DNA from: an uncultured Oscillospiraceae bacterium
GTDB lineage: Bacteria; Bacillota; Clostridia; Oscillospirales; Ruminococcaceae
Assembly: GCA_934446565.1 (NCBI GenBank)
Contig: CAKSEO010000040.1
Span: 1 to 22,118, forward strand
Length of the DNA stretch: 22,118 bases
Direction: 5' to 3'
Made by a program: the position numbers and the translations under genes. The first letter of the stretch is position 1. Each line of letters opens with the position of its first letter. This document shows, in pieces, positions 16,198 through 22,118 of this stretch. The notes under the pieces are model-generated. The model ran no database searches. It worked only from the letters and a program-made list of their open reading frames with translations, and was not told the origin of the DNA.

Positions 16198-17868
16198 TTA
16201 TTTCTTGTATTTCTGGAGATCTCTGCGGCGAATTTCGGCGCGCATGATCTTTCCGCTGACGGTCTTGGGAAGCTCGGTAACGAACTCGATGGAGCGCGGG
16301 TACTTGTAGGGAGCGGTGTTGTGCTTTACGAACTCCTTGAGTTCCTCCGCTAGCTCGTCGCTTGCGGTGTAGTTTTTCGTCAGGACGATGGTCGCCTTGA
16401 CGAGCTGACCTCTTATCGGGTCGGGGACGCCGGTGACTGCGCATTCCAGCACGGCGGGGTGCATCATCAGCACGCTCTCTACCTCGAACGGACCTACGCG
16501 GTAGCCGCTGGACTTGATAACATCGTCGTTTCGGCTGACGTACCAGTAATAGCCGTCCTCGTCGCGGTAAGCGGTGTCGCCTGTGTGGTACATTCCGTCA
16601 TGCCATGCCTCATCGGTGAGCTCCTTGCTGTTGTAGTAGCCGCGGAACAGTCCGGGAGTGTGGCAGTACTCGCCGCGTACAACGATCTCGCCTACCTCGC
16701 CGACTGCGACCGGGCTGCCGTCTGCGTCAACAAGGTCAACATCGTAAAGCGGGGAGGGCTTGCCCATACTGCCCGGCTTGGGAGTCATGCCGGTGATGTT
16801 GGCGAGTATCGCGGTGGATTCGGTCTGACCGAATCCCTCCATCAGCTTGATGCCGGTGTATTCATACCATTTGTTGAATACCTCGGGATTGAGCGCCTCG
16901 CCTGCGATGGTGCAGTATTTCAGGCTGGAGAGGTCGTACTTTCCGATACCCTCCTTGATGAAGAACCGGAACATCGTGGGGGGAGCGCAGAATGTGGTTA
17001 TTTTGTATTTCTCCATTATTTTCAGCATGTTTTCGGGAATGAACTTGTCGAAGTCATAGACGAAAACGCAGGTACCCATCGCCATCTGACCGTACAGCTT
17101 GCCCCATGCCGCCTTTGCCCAGCCGGTGTCGCTGATGGTGAGGTGGATACCGTTCGGGTCAACGTTCTGCCAGTGCTTTGCGGTCTGGATATGCGCCAGG
17201 GGATACGCGTGGTCGTGGACTACCATCTTGGGGTATCCGGTGGTGCCGGAGGTGAAATACAGCAGGTGCAGCTCGTCAACCTTAGTCGGGATACGTTCAA
17301 GGGTGTCGGGGTACTGCTCAATTTCGCTGTCGAATTCGTACCAGCCCTCGTAGGTGCCGTTTACTATTGCCTTGACGCGCAGCCTGCGGTCGCCGAGGAG
17401 CTCGTCCGCTTCGTCGATGTAATGCGCAACGTCAGCATGAGCGGTGGCTATAACGGCGGAAACGTCCGCCGCCTGGAAGCGGTACTGGAAATCCTTTGTG
17501 GTGAGCATATGGGTCGCGGGGATAGCGATGGCGCCTATCTTCATCAGACCGAGGATAGCGTACCAGTACTGGTAGTTGCGCTTGAGCACCAGCATGACCT
17601 TGTCGCCTTTTTTGATACCCCAGCCGCGGAACATGTTAGCCGCACGGTTTGAGAGCTTTGAGAGGTCGCCGTAGGTGAGAAGCTTCTCGTTGCCCTGGAG
17701 GTCTACCCACATGAGGGCGCGGCGATCCGGCTCCATTTCGCCGTACTTGTCGATTATGTCGTAGGCGAAGTTGAAGTTGTCGGGGTATTTAATGCTGAAT
17801 TTTTTCAGCATTCCGTTCTCGTCGTATTCTTCGTTGACGAAGTTGAGGTGGTAAGATGGGATATCCAT
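16198..17868 (-). CDS. AMP-forming acyl-CoA synthetase
   Basis: Adenylate-forming enzyme that activates a carboxylic acid with ATP and joins it to CoA. The 556-residue protein has the ATP loop YFTSGTTGYPKMVVHDH, the adenylate-binding MEGFGQTEST, the hinge region YHTGDTAYRDEDGYYWYVSR with DDVIKSSGYRVGP, and the C-terminal catalytic lysine in PKTVSGKIMRAEIRRR. Length and layout fit the acetyl-CoA/medium-chain acyl-CoA synthetase group; sequence alone does not fix the chain length. The ORF stays open to 17982, but I chose ATG 17868 (MDIPSYHLNF) because AGGAAGGAG lies just before it and the extension would overlap the rnpB end. Single gene, its promoter probably the TATAAT at 17944-17949. Confidence 0.9.
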   Translation of the reverse strand: MDIPSYHLNFVNEEYDENGMLKKFSIKYPDNFNFAYDIIDKYGEMEPDRRALMWVDLQGNEKLLTYGDLSKLSNRAANMFRGWGIKKGDKVMLVLKRNYQYWYAILGLMKIGAIAIPATHMLTTKDFQYRFQAADVSAVIATAHADVAHYIDEADELLGDRRLRVKAIVNGTYEGWYEFDSEIEQYPDTLERIPTKVDELHLLYFTSGTTGYPKMVVHDHAYPLAHIQTAKHWQNVDPNGIHLTISDTGWAKAAWGKLYGQMAMGTCVFVYDFDKFIPENMLKIMEKYKITTFCAPPTMFRFFIKEGIGKYDLSSLKYCTIAGEALNPEVFNKWYEYTGIKLMEGFGQTESTAILANITGMTPKPGSMGKPSPLYDVDLVDADGSPVAVGEVGEIVVRGEYCHTPGLFRGYYNSKELTDEAWHDGMYHTGDTAYRDEDGYYWYVSRNDDVIKSSGYRVGPFEVESVLMMHPAVLECAVTGVPDPIRGQLVKATIVLTKNYTASDELAEELKEFVKHNTAPYKYPRSIEFVTELPKTVSGKIMRAEIRRRDLQKYKK

Positions 17869-17943
17869 TTGCGCTCCTTCCTGAATTGCCTGATATATAG
17901 CTTTCCTGACTTTGCTTTTTATGGAATAAAACTGTATCTGTCT

Positions 17944-17949
17944 ATTATA
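17944..17949 (-). promoter_or_regulatory. Probable -10 box of the acyl-CoA synthetase gene
   Basis: TATAAT on the minus strand, about 76 bases before the ATG. No good -35 lies at the right distance, where the rnpB 3' hairpin is instead. Transcription could also read through from rnpB. Confidence 0.45.
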
Positions 17950-17955
17950 CCGCAA

Positions 17956-17980
17956 ATCCCGGAAAAATATTTCCGGGATC
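17956..17980 (-). terminator. Hairpin after rnpB
   Basis: ATCCCGGAAA and TTTCCGGGAT form a perfect 10-bp stem (17957-17979 region) just after the RNase P RNA. Only three T follow on the minus strand, so termination may be leaky or it may be a 3' boundary for processing. Confidence 0.5.
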
Positions 17981-17998
17981 ATGGGAATTCAATTGAAT

Positions 17999-18339
17999 GG
18001 GACTCCGTCGGTAAGCCGAGTTCTGTCGTGTATGACCATCTATCTAGGCGCAATGTCGCCATTACGCTCAAGCCACCTTTCAACGAAGCGCGCCGAGCAG
18101 ACGCGTTATCCTCCGCACCAATCGGTGTTGCATCGGGTAGGGTTTACATGGCGGTACAGTCGCCTGCACCCCGGTGAGCTCTTACCTCGCCTTTCCACCC
18201 TTACAGCTTTCGCTGCGGTATATCTCTGTTGCACTTGCCCTAAGGTCGCCCTCGGCTGATGTTATCAGTTACCCTGCTCTGTGATGCTCGGACTTTCCTC
18301 ATGGCTGTTTCCAGCCCCGCGGTCATATAACGAAGTCCC
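17999..18339 (-). ncRNA. rnpB: RNase P RNA, bacterial type A
   Basis: The catalytic RNA of RNase P, which trims tRNA 5' leaders. On the minus strand the 5' end GGGACTTCGT and the 3' end ACGGAGTCCC form a perfect 10-bp P1 helix (one G-T pair), fixing a 341-nt RNA. The conserved core is present: GAGGAAAGTCCGAGC near the 5' end, and ACAGAACTCGGCTTA near the 3' end, the two P4-forming strands. The GTAAACCC loop fits the tRNA CCA-binding region. The layout is the ancestral type A seen in Clostridia rather than the type B of Bacillus. Preceded by a well-formed promoter. Identification is secure. Confidence 0.96.
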
Positions 18340-18350
18340 AGAACAGAATT

Positions 18351-18379
18351 ATTATATCACATTTCCGCACAAAAATCAA
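18351..18379 (-). promoter_or_regulatory. Sigma-A promoter of rnpB
   Basis: On the minus strand: -35 TTGATT (18374-18379), 17-bp spacer, consensus -10 TATAAT (18351-18356). The first base of the P1 helix is 12 bases after the -10, so the RNA may start at or very near its mature 5' end. Confidence 0.85.
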
Positions 18380-18412
18380 GTGCCCGAGGCATATTTTATA
18401 CCCGGAGCCAAA

Positions 18413-19439
18413 TTAAATCCGCGAGGTTACAACTGAGCTTTCGCGCTGCACCAGCGACCACTGAACTACTTCAGAGCAGACTTCCTTTCCGTTTAGGATA
18501 TCTACAAGCTTCTGCGCGGCAATCCTGCCGATGTTCCTGCCCTCGTAGGAGAGGGAGGTTATAGGTACTGGAGATATGCGGCTCAGGCTGCTGTTGTCGA
18601 AGCTGACGACCGCTATATCCTCCGGAATGCGTCTGTCGGCGGCGAGTAGGCATTTCACAAGGCTGAATGCTATCTCGTCGTTGTAGCACACGACGGCGGT
18701 ATTGTCGCCTAGCTGTTTTAGCACATCTTCCGGCTTATCGAAAAGGGTCTCCTTTGTTTCGGTGGTGTACCAGAATACGTTTTCGTCCGGAATTATCAGC
18801 CCATTTCTGAACAGCTCTGAAATGAATCCGGAATATCTTTGATGTCCCTGAATATCATCGCTCTTGAAATATCCGGCTATCTTTGTGTGACCGCGTTCTA
18901 TAAAGTGGCGCACGAGCTCCGGTAAGTTCAGGATAGTATCCATTAAAGAACACTATCGGTATCTTCATCTCGATCAGCCTGCTGTACAGGTCGAAATTGG
19001 GATTCGGCAGGGCAGATTTCGTTCCCTCGATGAGTATGCCGTCTACCGGGTCTTTCAGCAGCTCCTCAAGGATGGAGCGCTCGTTGCAGACGCGGTTCCT
19101 GGTGGCTGAAAGCACGGCGGTGTACCGGTTTTCGGACAGCACCTCCTCCACCGCGCGCAGTTGTCCCGGGAAGATGTAGTCACTGATATACGTCGCGATT
19201 ACGGCGATTTTTCCGGTCCTTGGGGCAAGTCGTTTTGACCGTACTACCGAGCCGCTGCCCTGGCGCTTTATTATCTGACCGTTATCTGAGAGTATTGCCA
19301 GCGCCCGGCGTACTGTCTGACGGCTGACGCTGAACATCGCGGTCAACCTTTCCTCCGTGGGTAGGACGGTCCCCTCTGGGTTCTTTCCGTTTTCTATATC
19401 TGTCACTATCGCTGCGGCGACGGATTCGTACTTCTTCAT
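18413..19439 (-). pseudogene. araR: Frameshifted AraR-type repressor (GntR head, LacI-like body)
   Basis: Arabinose-type repressors of this family have a GntR winged helix joined to a LacI/periplasmic-binding-like sugar domain. The N-terminal frame (19439-18855, 194 codons) starts MKKYESVAAAIV and has PTEERLTAMFSVSRQTVRRA and QGSGSVV, an intact DNA-binding domain, then sugar-domain sequence through FFNGYYPEL before running into an out-of-frame tail. The C-terminal frame (18943-18413) resumes with HFIERGHTKIAGYFKSDDIQGH and continues to the normal end. Against Bacillus AraR from memory, about 13 residues including the conserved DDxxGG segment are missing at the junction, so the cause looks like a 35-45-base deletion rather than one miscalled base. 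ATG 19439 has a poor ribosome site. Divergent from the kinase-araD operon it should control. Confidence 0.8.
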
Positions 19440-19457
19440 GCTTGCCACGCTTCTGAA

Positions 19458-19488
19458 ATGATACAAATATATTGAAAATATGATACAA
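19458..19488. promoter_or_regulatory. Direct repeats over the araR promoter
   Basis: ATGATACAA occurs at 19458-19466 and 19480-19488, 22 bp apart, about two helical turns. On the minus strand each reads TTGTATCAT, close to the AraR half-site TTTGTAC. The second covers the araR -10 box. A plausible autoregulatory operator; inferred. Confidence 0.45.
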
Positions 19489-19508
19489 TTTTTCCGCTGC
19501 AATGTCAA
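19480..19508 (-). promoter_or_regulatory. Sigma-A promoter of araR
   Basis: On the minus strand: consensus -35 TTGACA (19503-19508), 17-bp spacer, -10 TATCAT (19480-19485), about 40 bases before the ATG. Confidence 0.8.
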
Positions 19509-19602
19509 GATGATCTGCATGGCTTATTACGTTTTTTTCTGACAATGCATTTATTTATACAATTCCGACAAAAAACCTGAGCAATAATATTCAAAACGCT
19601 GA

Positions 19603-19631
19603 TTGAAATTCTGCTTTCTATGTGCTAAAAT
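19603..19631 (+). promoter_or_regulatory. Sigma-A promoter of the kinase-araD operon
   Basis: -35 TTGAAA (19603-19608), 17-bp spacer, -10 TAAAAT (19626-19631). Start near 19638, about 70 nt before the kinase ATG. Confidence 0.8.
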
Positions 19632-19657
19632 AATATCAGCGATTCTTAATAAAAAAC

Positions 19658-19690
19658 GTACAAATGTCAGCGTGACCAGCACATTTGTAC
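19658..19690 (+). promoter_or_regulatory. AraR-like operator in the kinase leader
   Basis: GTACAAATGT (19658-19667) and ACATTTGTAC (19681-19690) are a perfect 10-bp inverted repeat with a 13-bp spacer. Each arm contains a perfect AraR half-site (the known Bacillus operator joins ATTTGTAC to GTACAAAT), but here the halves face the opposite way. It lies about 20 bp after the predicted start site, a good place to block transcription. As RNA it could also fold as a hairpin. Confidence 0.55.
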
Positions 19691-19707
19691 TCAAAAAGGA
19701 GAAAAGA

Positions 19708-21282
19708 ATGACAGTACAGGAAAAAATACAGAGCGGAAAGACCTACTTAGGAATAGAGTTTGGTTCCACCAGAATAAAGGCAGTGCTCATAGACGACTCT
19801 TTCGCGCCCATTGCCAGCGGCAGCCATGACTGGCAGAACCGCTACGAAAACGGCGTGTGGACGTATTCGCTCGACGACATCACCAGCGGATTACAGCACT
19901 GCTACGCCAGTCTTGCAGAGGATGTTCAGAAGAAATACGGCGTAGTTCCGACTGCCTACGGTGCGATGGGAATATCTGGCATGATGCATGGCTACATGGC
20001 ATTCGACGAGGACGACAGGCTGCTTGTTCCGTTCCGTACCTGGCGTAACACCATGACCGAGCAGGCGGCGTCAGAGCTGTCAGAACTGCTGGGATTCAAT
20101 ATTCCCCAGCGCTGGAGCATCGCGCACCTTTATCAGGCAGTGCTGAACGGCGAGGAGCATGTTAAGGATATCGCGCATATCAATACTCTTGCTGGGCATA
20201 TCCACTATCTGCTGACCGGGAAGCGCCATGTCGGAATTGGCGAGGCGTCGGGTATTTTCCCGGTTGACGGCGGTCAGTACAACTCTGAGTACATCGTAAA
20301 GGTAGATGAGCTCCTTAAAAAGAAGGGATTCTCCGGAAAGATGCTGGACGTACTTCCAGGAGTTCTCTGTGCAGGGGCGCAGGAAGCTGTGCTTACTCCG
20401 GAGGGAGCCAAGATCCTTGACCCGACAGGGACACTGAAGCCCGGTGTTCCCGTATGCCCCCCCGAGGGCGACGCAGGCACCGGAATGACCGCGACTAACA
20501 GCGTGCTCCCGCGTACCGGAAACGTGTCCGCAGGCACCTCCATCTTTGCGATGCTGGTGCTGGACAAGCTTCTGGCGGGTCACTATCCGGAAATAGACGT
20601 GGTGACTACGCCTGACGGCTCTCCGGTGGCGATGGTGCACTGCAACAACTGCTGCTCCGAGCTGGACGCGTGGGTCAATGTGTTCAGCGAATTCGCGGAG
20701 CTCAGCGGCAATCCTGTCGCAAAGCCGGAGCTTTACGAAATGCTATACCGCAACGCGCTCAACGGCGACCCGGACTGCGGCGGCACAGTAGCGTACAATT
20801 TCCTTTCCGGCGAGCCTGTAGCAGGCGCTGAGAACGGCAGACCGATGTATTTCCGCACCCCGGACGGCAGATTCGGACTTGCGAACCTGTTCCGTGCGGA
20901 GATATATTCCACTATGGCGGCGCTGAAGCTCGGCATGGATATACTCTTCGAAAAGGAGAGGGTGTCCGTTGACAAGATAACTGGTCACGGCGGTCTGTTC
21001 AAGACCCGGGGAGTTGCGCAGCAGTTCCTTGCGGATGGGCTTGGCTGCGCGGTTTCCGTCATGAAAACTGCCGGCGAGGGCGGCGCGTGGGGAATGGCTC
21101 TGCTGGCTGCCTATTCGGCGTGTGGGGCAGGGAAGTCCCTGCCGGAATTCCTTGATCGCGAGGTGTTCGCCGGAATGGAGTGCTCCACCGTTCAGCCTGA
21201 GGAAAGCGGCGCGGCGGGATTCCGGAAGTTCATGGAAAATTACAAGCACGGACTTGCGGCGGAATACGCAGCAGCAAAGTAA
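19708..21282 (+). CDS. FGGY-family sugar kinase, probable L-ribulokinase (AraK-like)
   Basis: Predicted to phosphorylate L-ribulose with ATP for the next enzyme, AraD. The 524-residue protein has the two-domain FGGY layout: phosphate loop YLGIEFGSTRIKAVLID, then GAMGISGMMHGYMAF, a catalytic Asp255 in PEGDAGTG, the second-domain loop GNVSAGTSIFAML, and GHGGLFKTRGVAQQFLADGL with EGGAWGMALLAAY in the ATP-binding lobe. It differs from classical AraB. Clostridia carry an alternative ribulokinase, described in C. acetobutylicum as AraK, and this neighbourhood (AraR, AraD) fits that. Xylulokinase is the main alternative. I chose ATG 19708 after AAAAAGGAG; an in-frame ATG at 19603 lies inside the promoter. 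araD follows 23 bases after the stop. Confidence 0.82.
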   Translation: MTVQEKIQSGKTYLGIEFGSTRIKAVLIDDSFAPIASGSHDWQNRYENGVWTYSLDDITSGLQHCYASLAEDVQKKYGVVPTAYGAMGISGMMHGYMAFDEDDRLLVPFRTWRNTMTEQAASELSELLGFNIPQRWSIAHLYQAVLNGEEHVKDIAHINTLAGHIHYLLTGKRHVGIGEASGIFPVDGGQYNSEYIVKVDELLKKKGFSGKMLDVLPGVLCAGAQEAVLTPEGAKILDPTGTLKPGVPVCPPEGDAGTGMTATNSVLPRTGNVSAGTSIFAMLVLDKLLAGHYPEIDVVTTPDGSPVAMVHCNNCCSELDAWVNVFSEFAELSGNPVAKPELYEMLYRNALNGDPDCGGTVAYNFLSGEPVAGAENGRPMYFRTPDGRFGLANLFRAEIYSTMAALKLGMDILFEKERVSVDKITGHGGLFKTRGVAQQFLADGLGCAVSVMKTAGEGGAWGMALLAAYSACGAGKSLPEFLDREVFAGMECSTVQPEESGAAGFRKFMENYKHGLAAEYAAAK

Positions 21283-21305
21283 GGATAAGTAAGAAATGAC
21301 ACGAT

Positions 21306-21998
21306 ATGTTAGAGAAATTAAAGCAGGAAGTTCTGGAGGCGAATCTGCTCCTCCCGAAATACAATTTAGTTACGTTCACATGGGGCAATGTTTCAGCTGT
21401 TGACCGTGAGAGCGGAATGATAGTTATAAAGCCTTCCGGCGTACCCTATGAGGGGATGACCGCGGAGGATATGGTCGTAGTCGAGCTTGCAACGGGCAAG
21501 GTTGCCGAGGGTAAGTGGAAGCCCTCCAGCGATACGCCGACTCATCTGGAGCTGTACCGCGCATTCCCGGCTATCGGCGGCGTCGTACACACTCACAGCC
21601 GCTGGGCTACATCGTTTGCGCAGGCGGGCGTTGGGATACAGCCGATGGGCACTACCCAGGGTGACTACTTCTATGGTGAGATACCCTGTACCCGTGCCAT
21701 GACGCCGGAGGAGATACGCGGGGAGTACGAAAAGGAAACCGGCAAAGTCATCATCGAAACTTTCAACGGCGTTGACCCGATGAGCATTCCAGCAGTGCTG
21801 GTGAAGAGCCACGGTCCGTTCACCTGGGGCAAGGACGCGCATGAGGCTGTGCATAATTCAGTAGTGCTTGAGGAAGTCGCGTTCATGAATTACCACGCCC
21901 TGACGATAGCGCCGACCGCCGGGAGAATGCAGCAGGAGCTGCTGGATAAGCATTATCTCCGCAAGCATGGTGCGAACGCTTATTACGGACAGGGCTGA
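21306..21998 (+). CDS. araD: L-ribulose-5-phosphate 4-epimerase
   Basis: Converts L-ribulose 5-phosphate to D-xylulose 5-phosphate, linking arabinose breakdown to the pentose phosphate pathway. The 230-residue class II aldolase-fold enzyme has zinc ligands His95 and His97 in [10 protein letters not shown] and His169 in KSHGPFTWG, close to the E. coli positions 95, 97 and 171. The substrate segments [13 protein letters not shown] and [11 protein letters not shown] are present, and [15 protein letters not shown] matches the family. Full length and intact. The start [14 protein letters not shown] is typical; AAGGA is 20 bases upstream, so translation probably depends on coupling to the kinase gene. 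L-arabinose isomerase (araA) is not in the window and must lie elsewhere. The fuculose aldolase branch of the fold is less likely given the close AraD match. Confidence 0.94.
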   Translation: MLEKLKQEVLEANLLLPKYNLVTFTWGNVSAVDRESGMIVIKPSGVPYEGMTAEDMVVVELATGKVAEGKWKPSSDTPTHLELYRAFPAIGGVVHTHSRWATSFAQAGVGIQPMGTTQGDYFYGEIPCTRAMTPEEIRGEYEKETGKVIIETFNGVDPMSIPAVLVKSHGPFTWGKDAHEAVHNSVVLEEVAFMNYHALTIAPTAGRMQQELLDKHYLRKHGANAYYGQG

Positions 21999-22011
21999 AC
22001 ATTCAGTTTAT

Positions 22012-22041
22012 CAAAAAAATCCGCCGGGCATTTCGGCGGAT
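22012..22041 (-). terminator. Intrinsic terminator reading leftward
   Basis: ATCCGCCG (22019-22026) pairs with CGGCGGAT (22034-22041). On the minus strand the stem is followed by seven T, an ideal terminator for a gene entering from the right. In the plus direction the stem has no T run, so araD is ended less well here. Confidence 0.7.
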
Positions 22042-22083
22042 TCAGACCGTCGAAAAAGTCACTAAAGTGACTTTTCCGCCGAA
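22032..22083. repeat. Nested hairpins at the right window edge
   Basis: AAAAGTCAC (22054-22062) pairs with GTGACTTTT (22067-22075), a perfect 9-bp stem with TAAA loop. An outer 9-bp stem pairs 22032-22040 with 22075-22083. The outer stem uses the same bases as the terminator stem at 22034-22041, so the two folds exclude each other. The rest to 22118 is GC-rich and palindromic in style, with no ORF. Confidence 0.55.
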
Positions 22084-22118
22084 CATCCGCCCCGCGCGCA
22101 CAGCGTAAGGCGTAGCCG

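Noticed and set aside
11415..17652. Other long open frames opposite glgB, glgC, glgD and the acyl-CoA synthetase gene
   Set aside because: Each lies wholly over a confidently identified gene and shows no recognisable domain or start signal.
17869..17982. 38-residue N-terminal extension of the acyl-CoA synthetase
   Set aside because: The extension covers the rnpB 3' hairpin and the -10 box, and a strong ribosome site precedes the inner ATG.

Overview
This is chromosomal DNA of a moderately GC-rich, low-redundancy Firmicute, most likely a Clostridia of the Ruminococcus/Oscillospiraceae kind. The evidence is the mix of a Clostridia-type glgB-glgC-glgD glycogen operon, a SpoIIE phosphatase, a GntR-headed AraR regulator, a TIGR02172-like phosphotransferase and a type A RNase P RNA. 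Promoters are plain sigma-A type, with 17-bp spacers in almost every case. Nothing here looks like a phage, plasmid, CRISPR array or insertion sequence.

Layout, left to right. Bases 1-117 are a run of six adjacent GC-rich hairpins that looks like the end of a dispersed repeat. Pyruvate kinase (pyk) lies on the minus strand at 211-1992 and diverges from leuS (2403-4829, plus). Between their promoters sits a strong intrinsic terminator with no gene in front of it, which suggests a short non-coding transcript. A lipoprotein polysaccharide deacetylase follows leuS at once. A minus-strand operon then reads TPR protein, dCMP deaminase, rsmA, and diverges from spoIIE (plus).

The central block is the glycogen operon glgB-glgC-glgD (10476-15033): branching enzyme, ADP-glucose pyrophosphorylase and its non-catalytic GlgD partner. 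It has its own promoter, an ATGA overlap between glgB and glgC, and a terminator after glgD. GlgB carries an unusual low-complexity C-terminal tail. A separately promoted phosphotransferase with an altered catalytic motif follows, convergent with an AMP-forming acyl-CoA synthetase gene. Upstream of that synthetase, on the same strand, is the 341-nt RNase P RNA gene rnpB with a clear promoter.

The right end is an L-arabinose/L-ribulose locus. A divergent araR regulator (minus) faces a sugar kinase and araD (plus). The kinase would phosphorylate L-ribulose and AraD would convert the product to D-xylulose 5-phosphate. The araR gene is broken by an apparent small frameshifting deletion at the hinge into its sugar-binding domain, yet operator-like repeats remain in both promoters. 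The window ends in another hairpin-rich intergenic stretch.

No wholly new multi-gene system is evident. The items most worth checking are the broken araR with intact operator-like sites, the hairpin clusters at both edges, the orphan terminator before leuS, the GlgB tail, and the HGE-type kinase.
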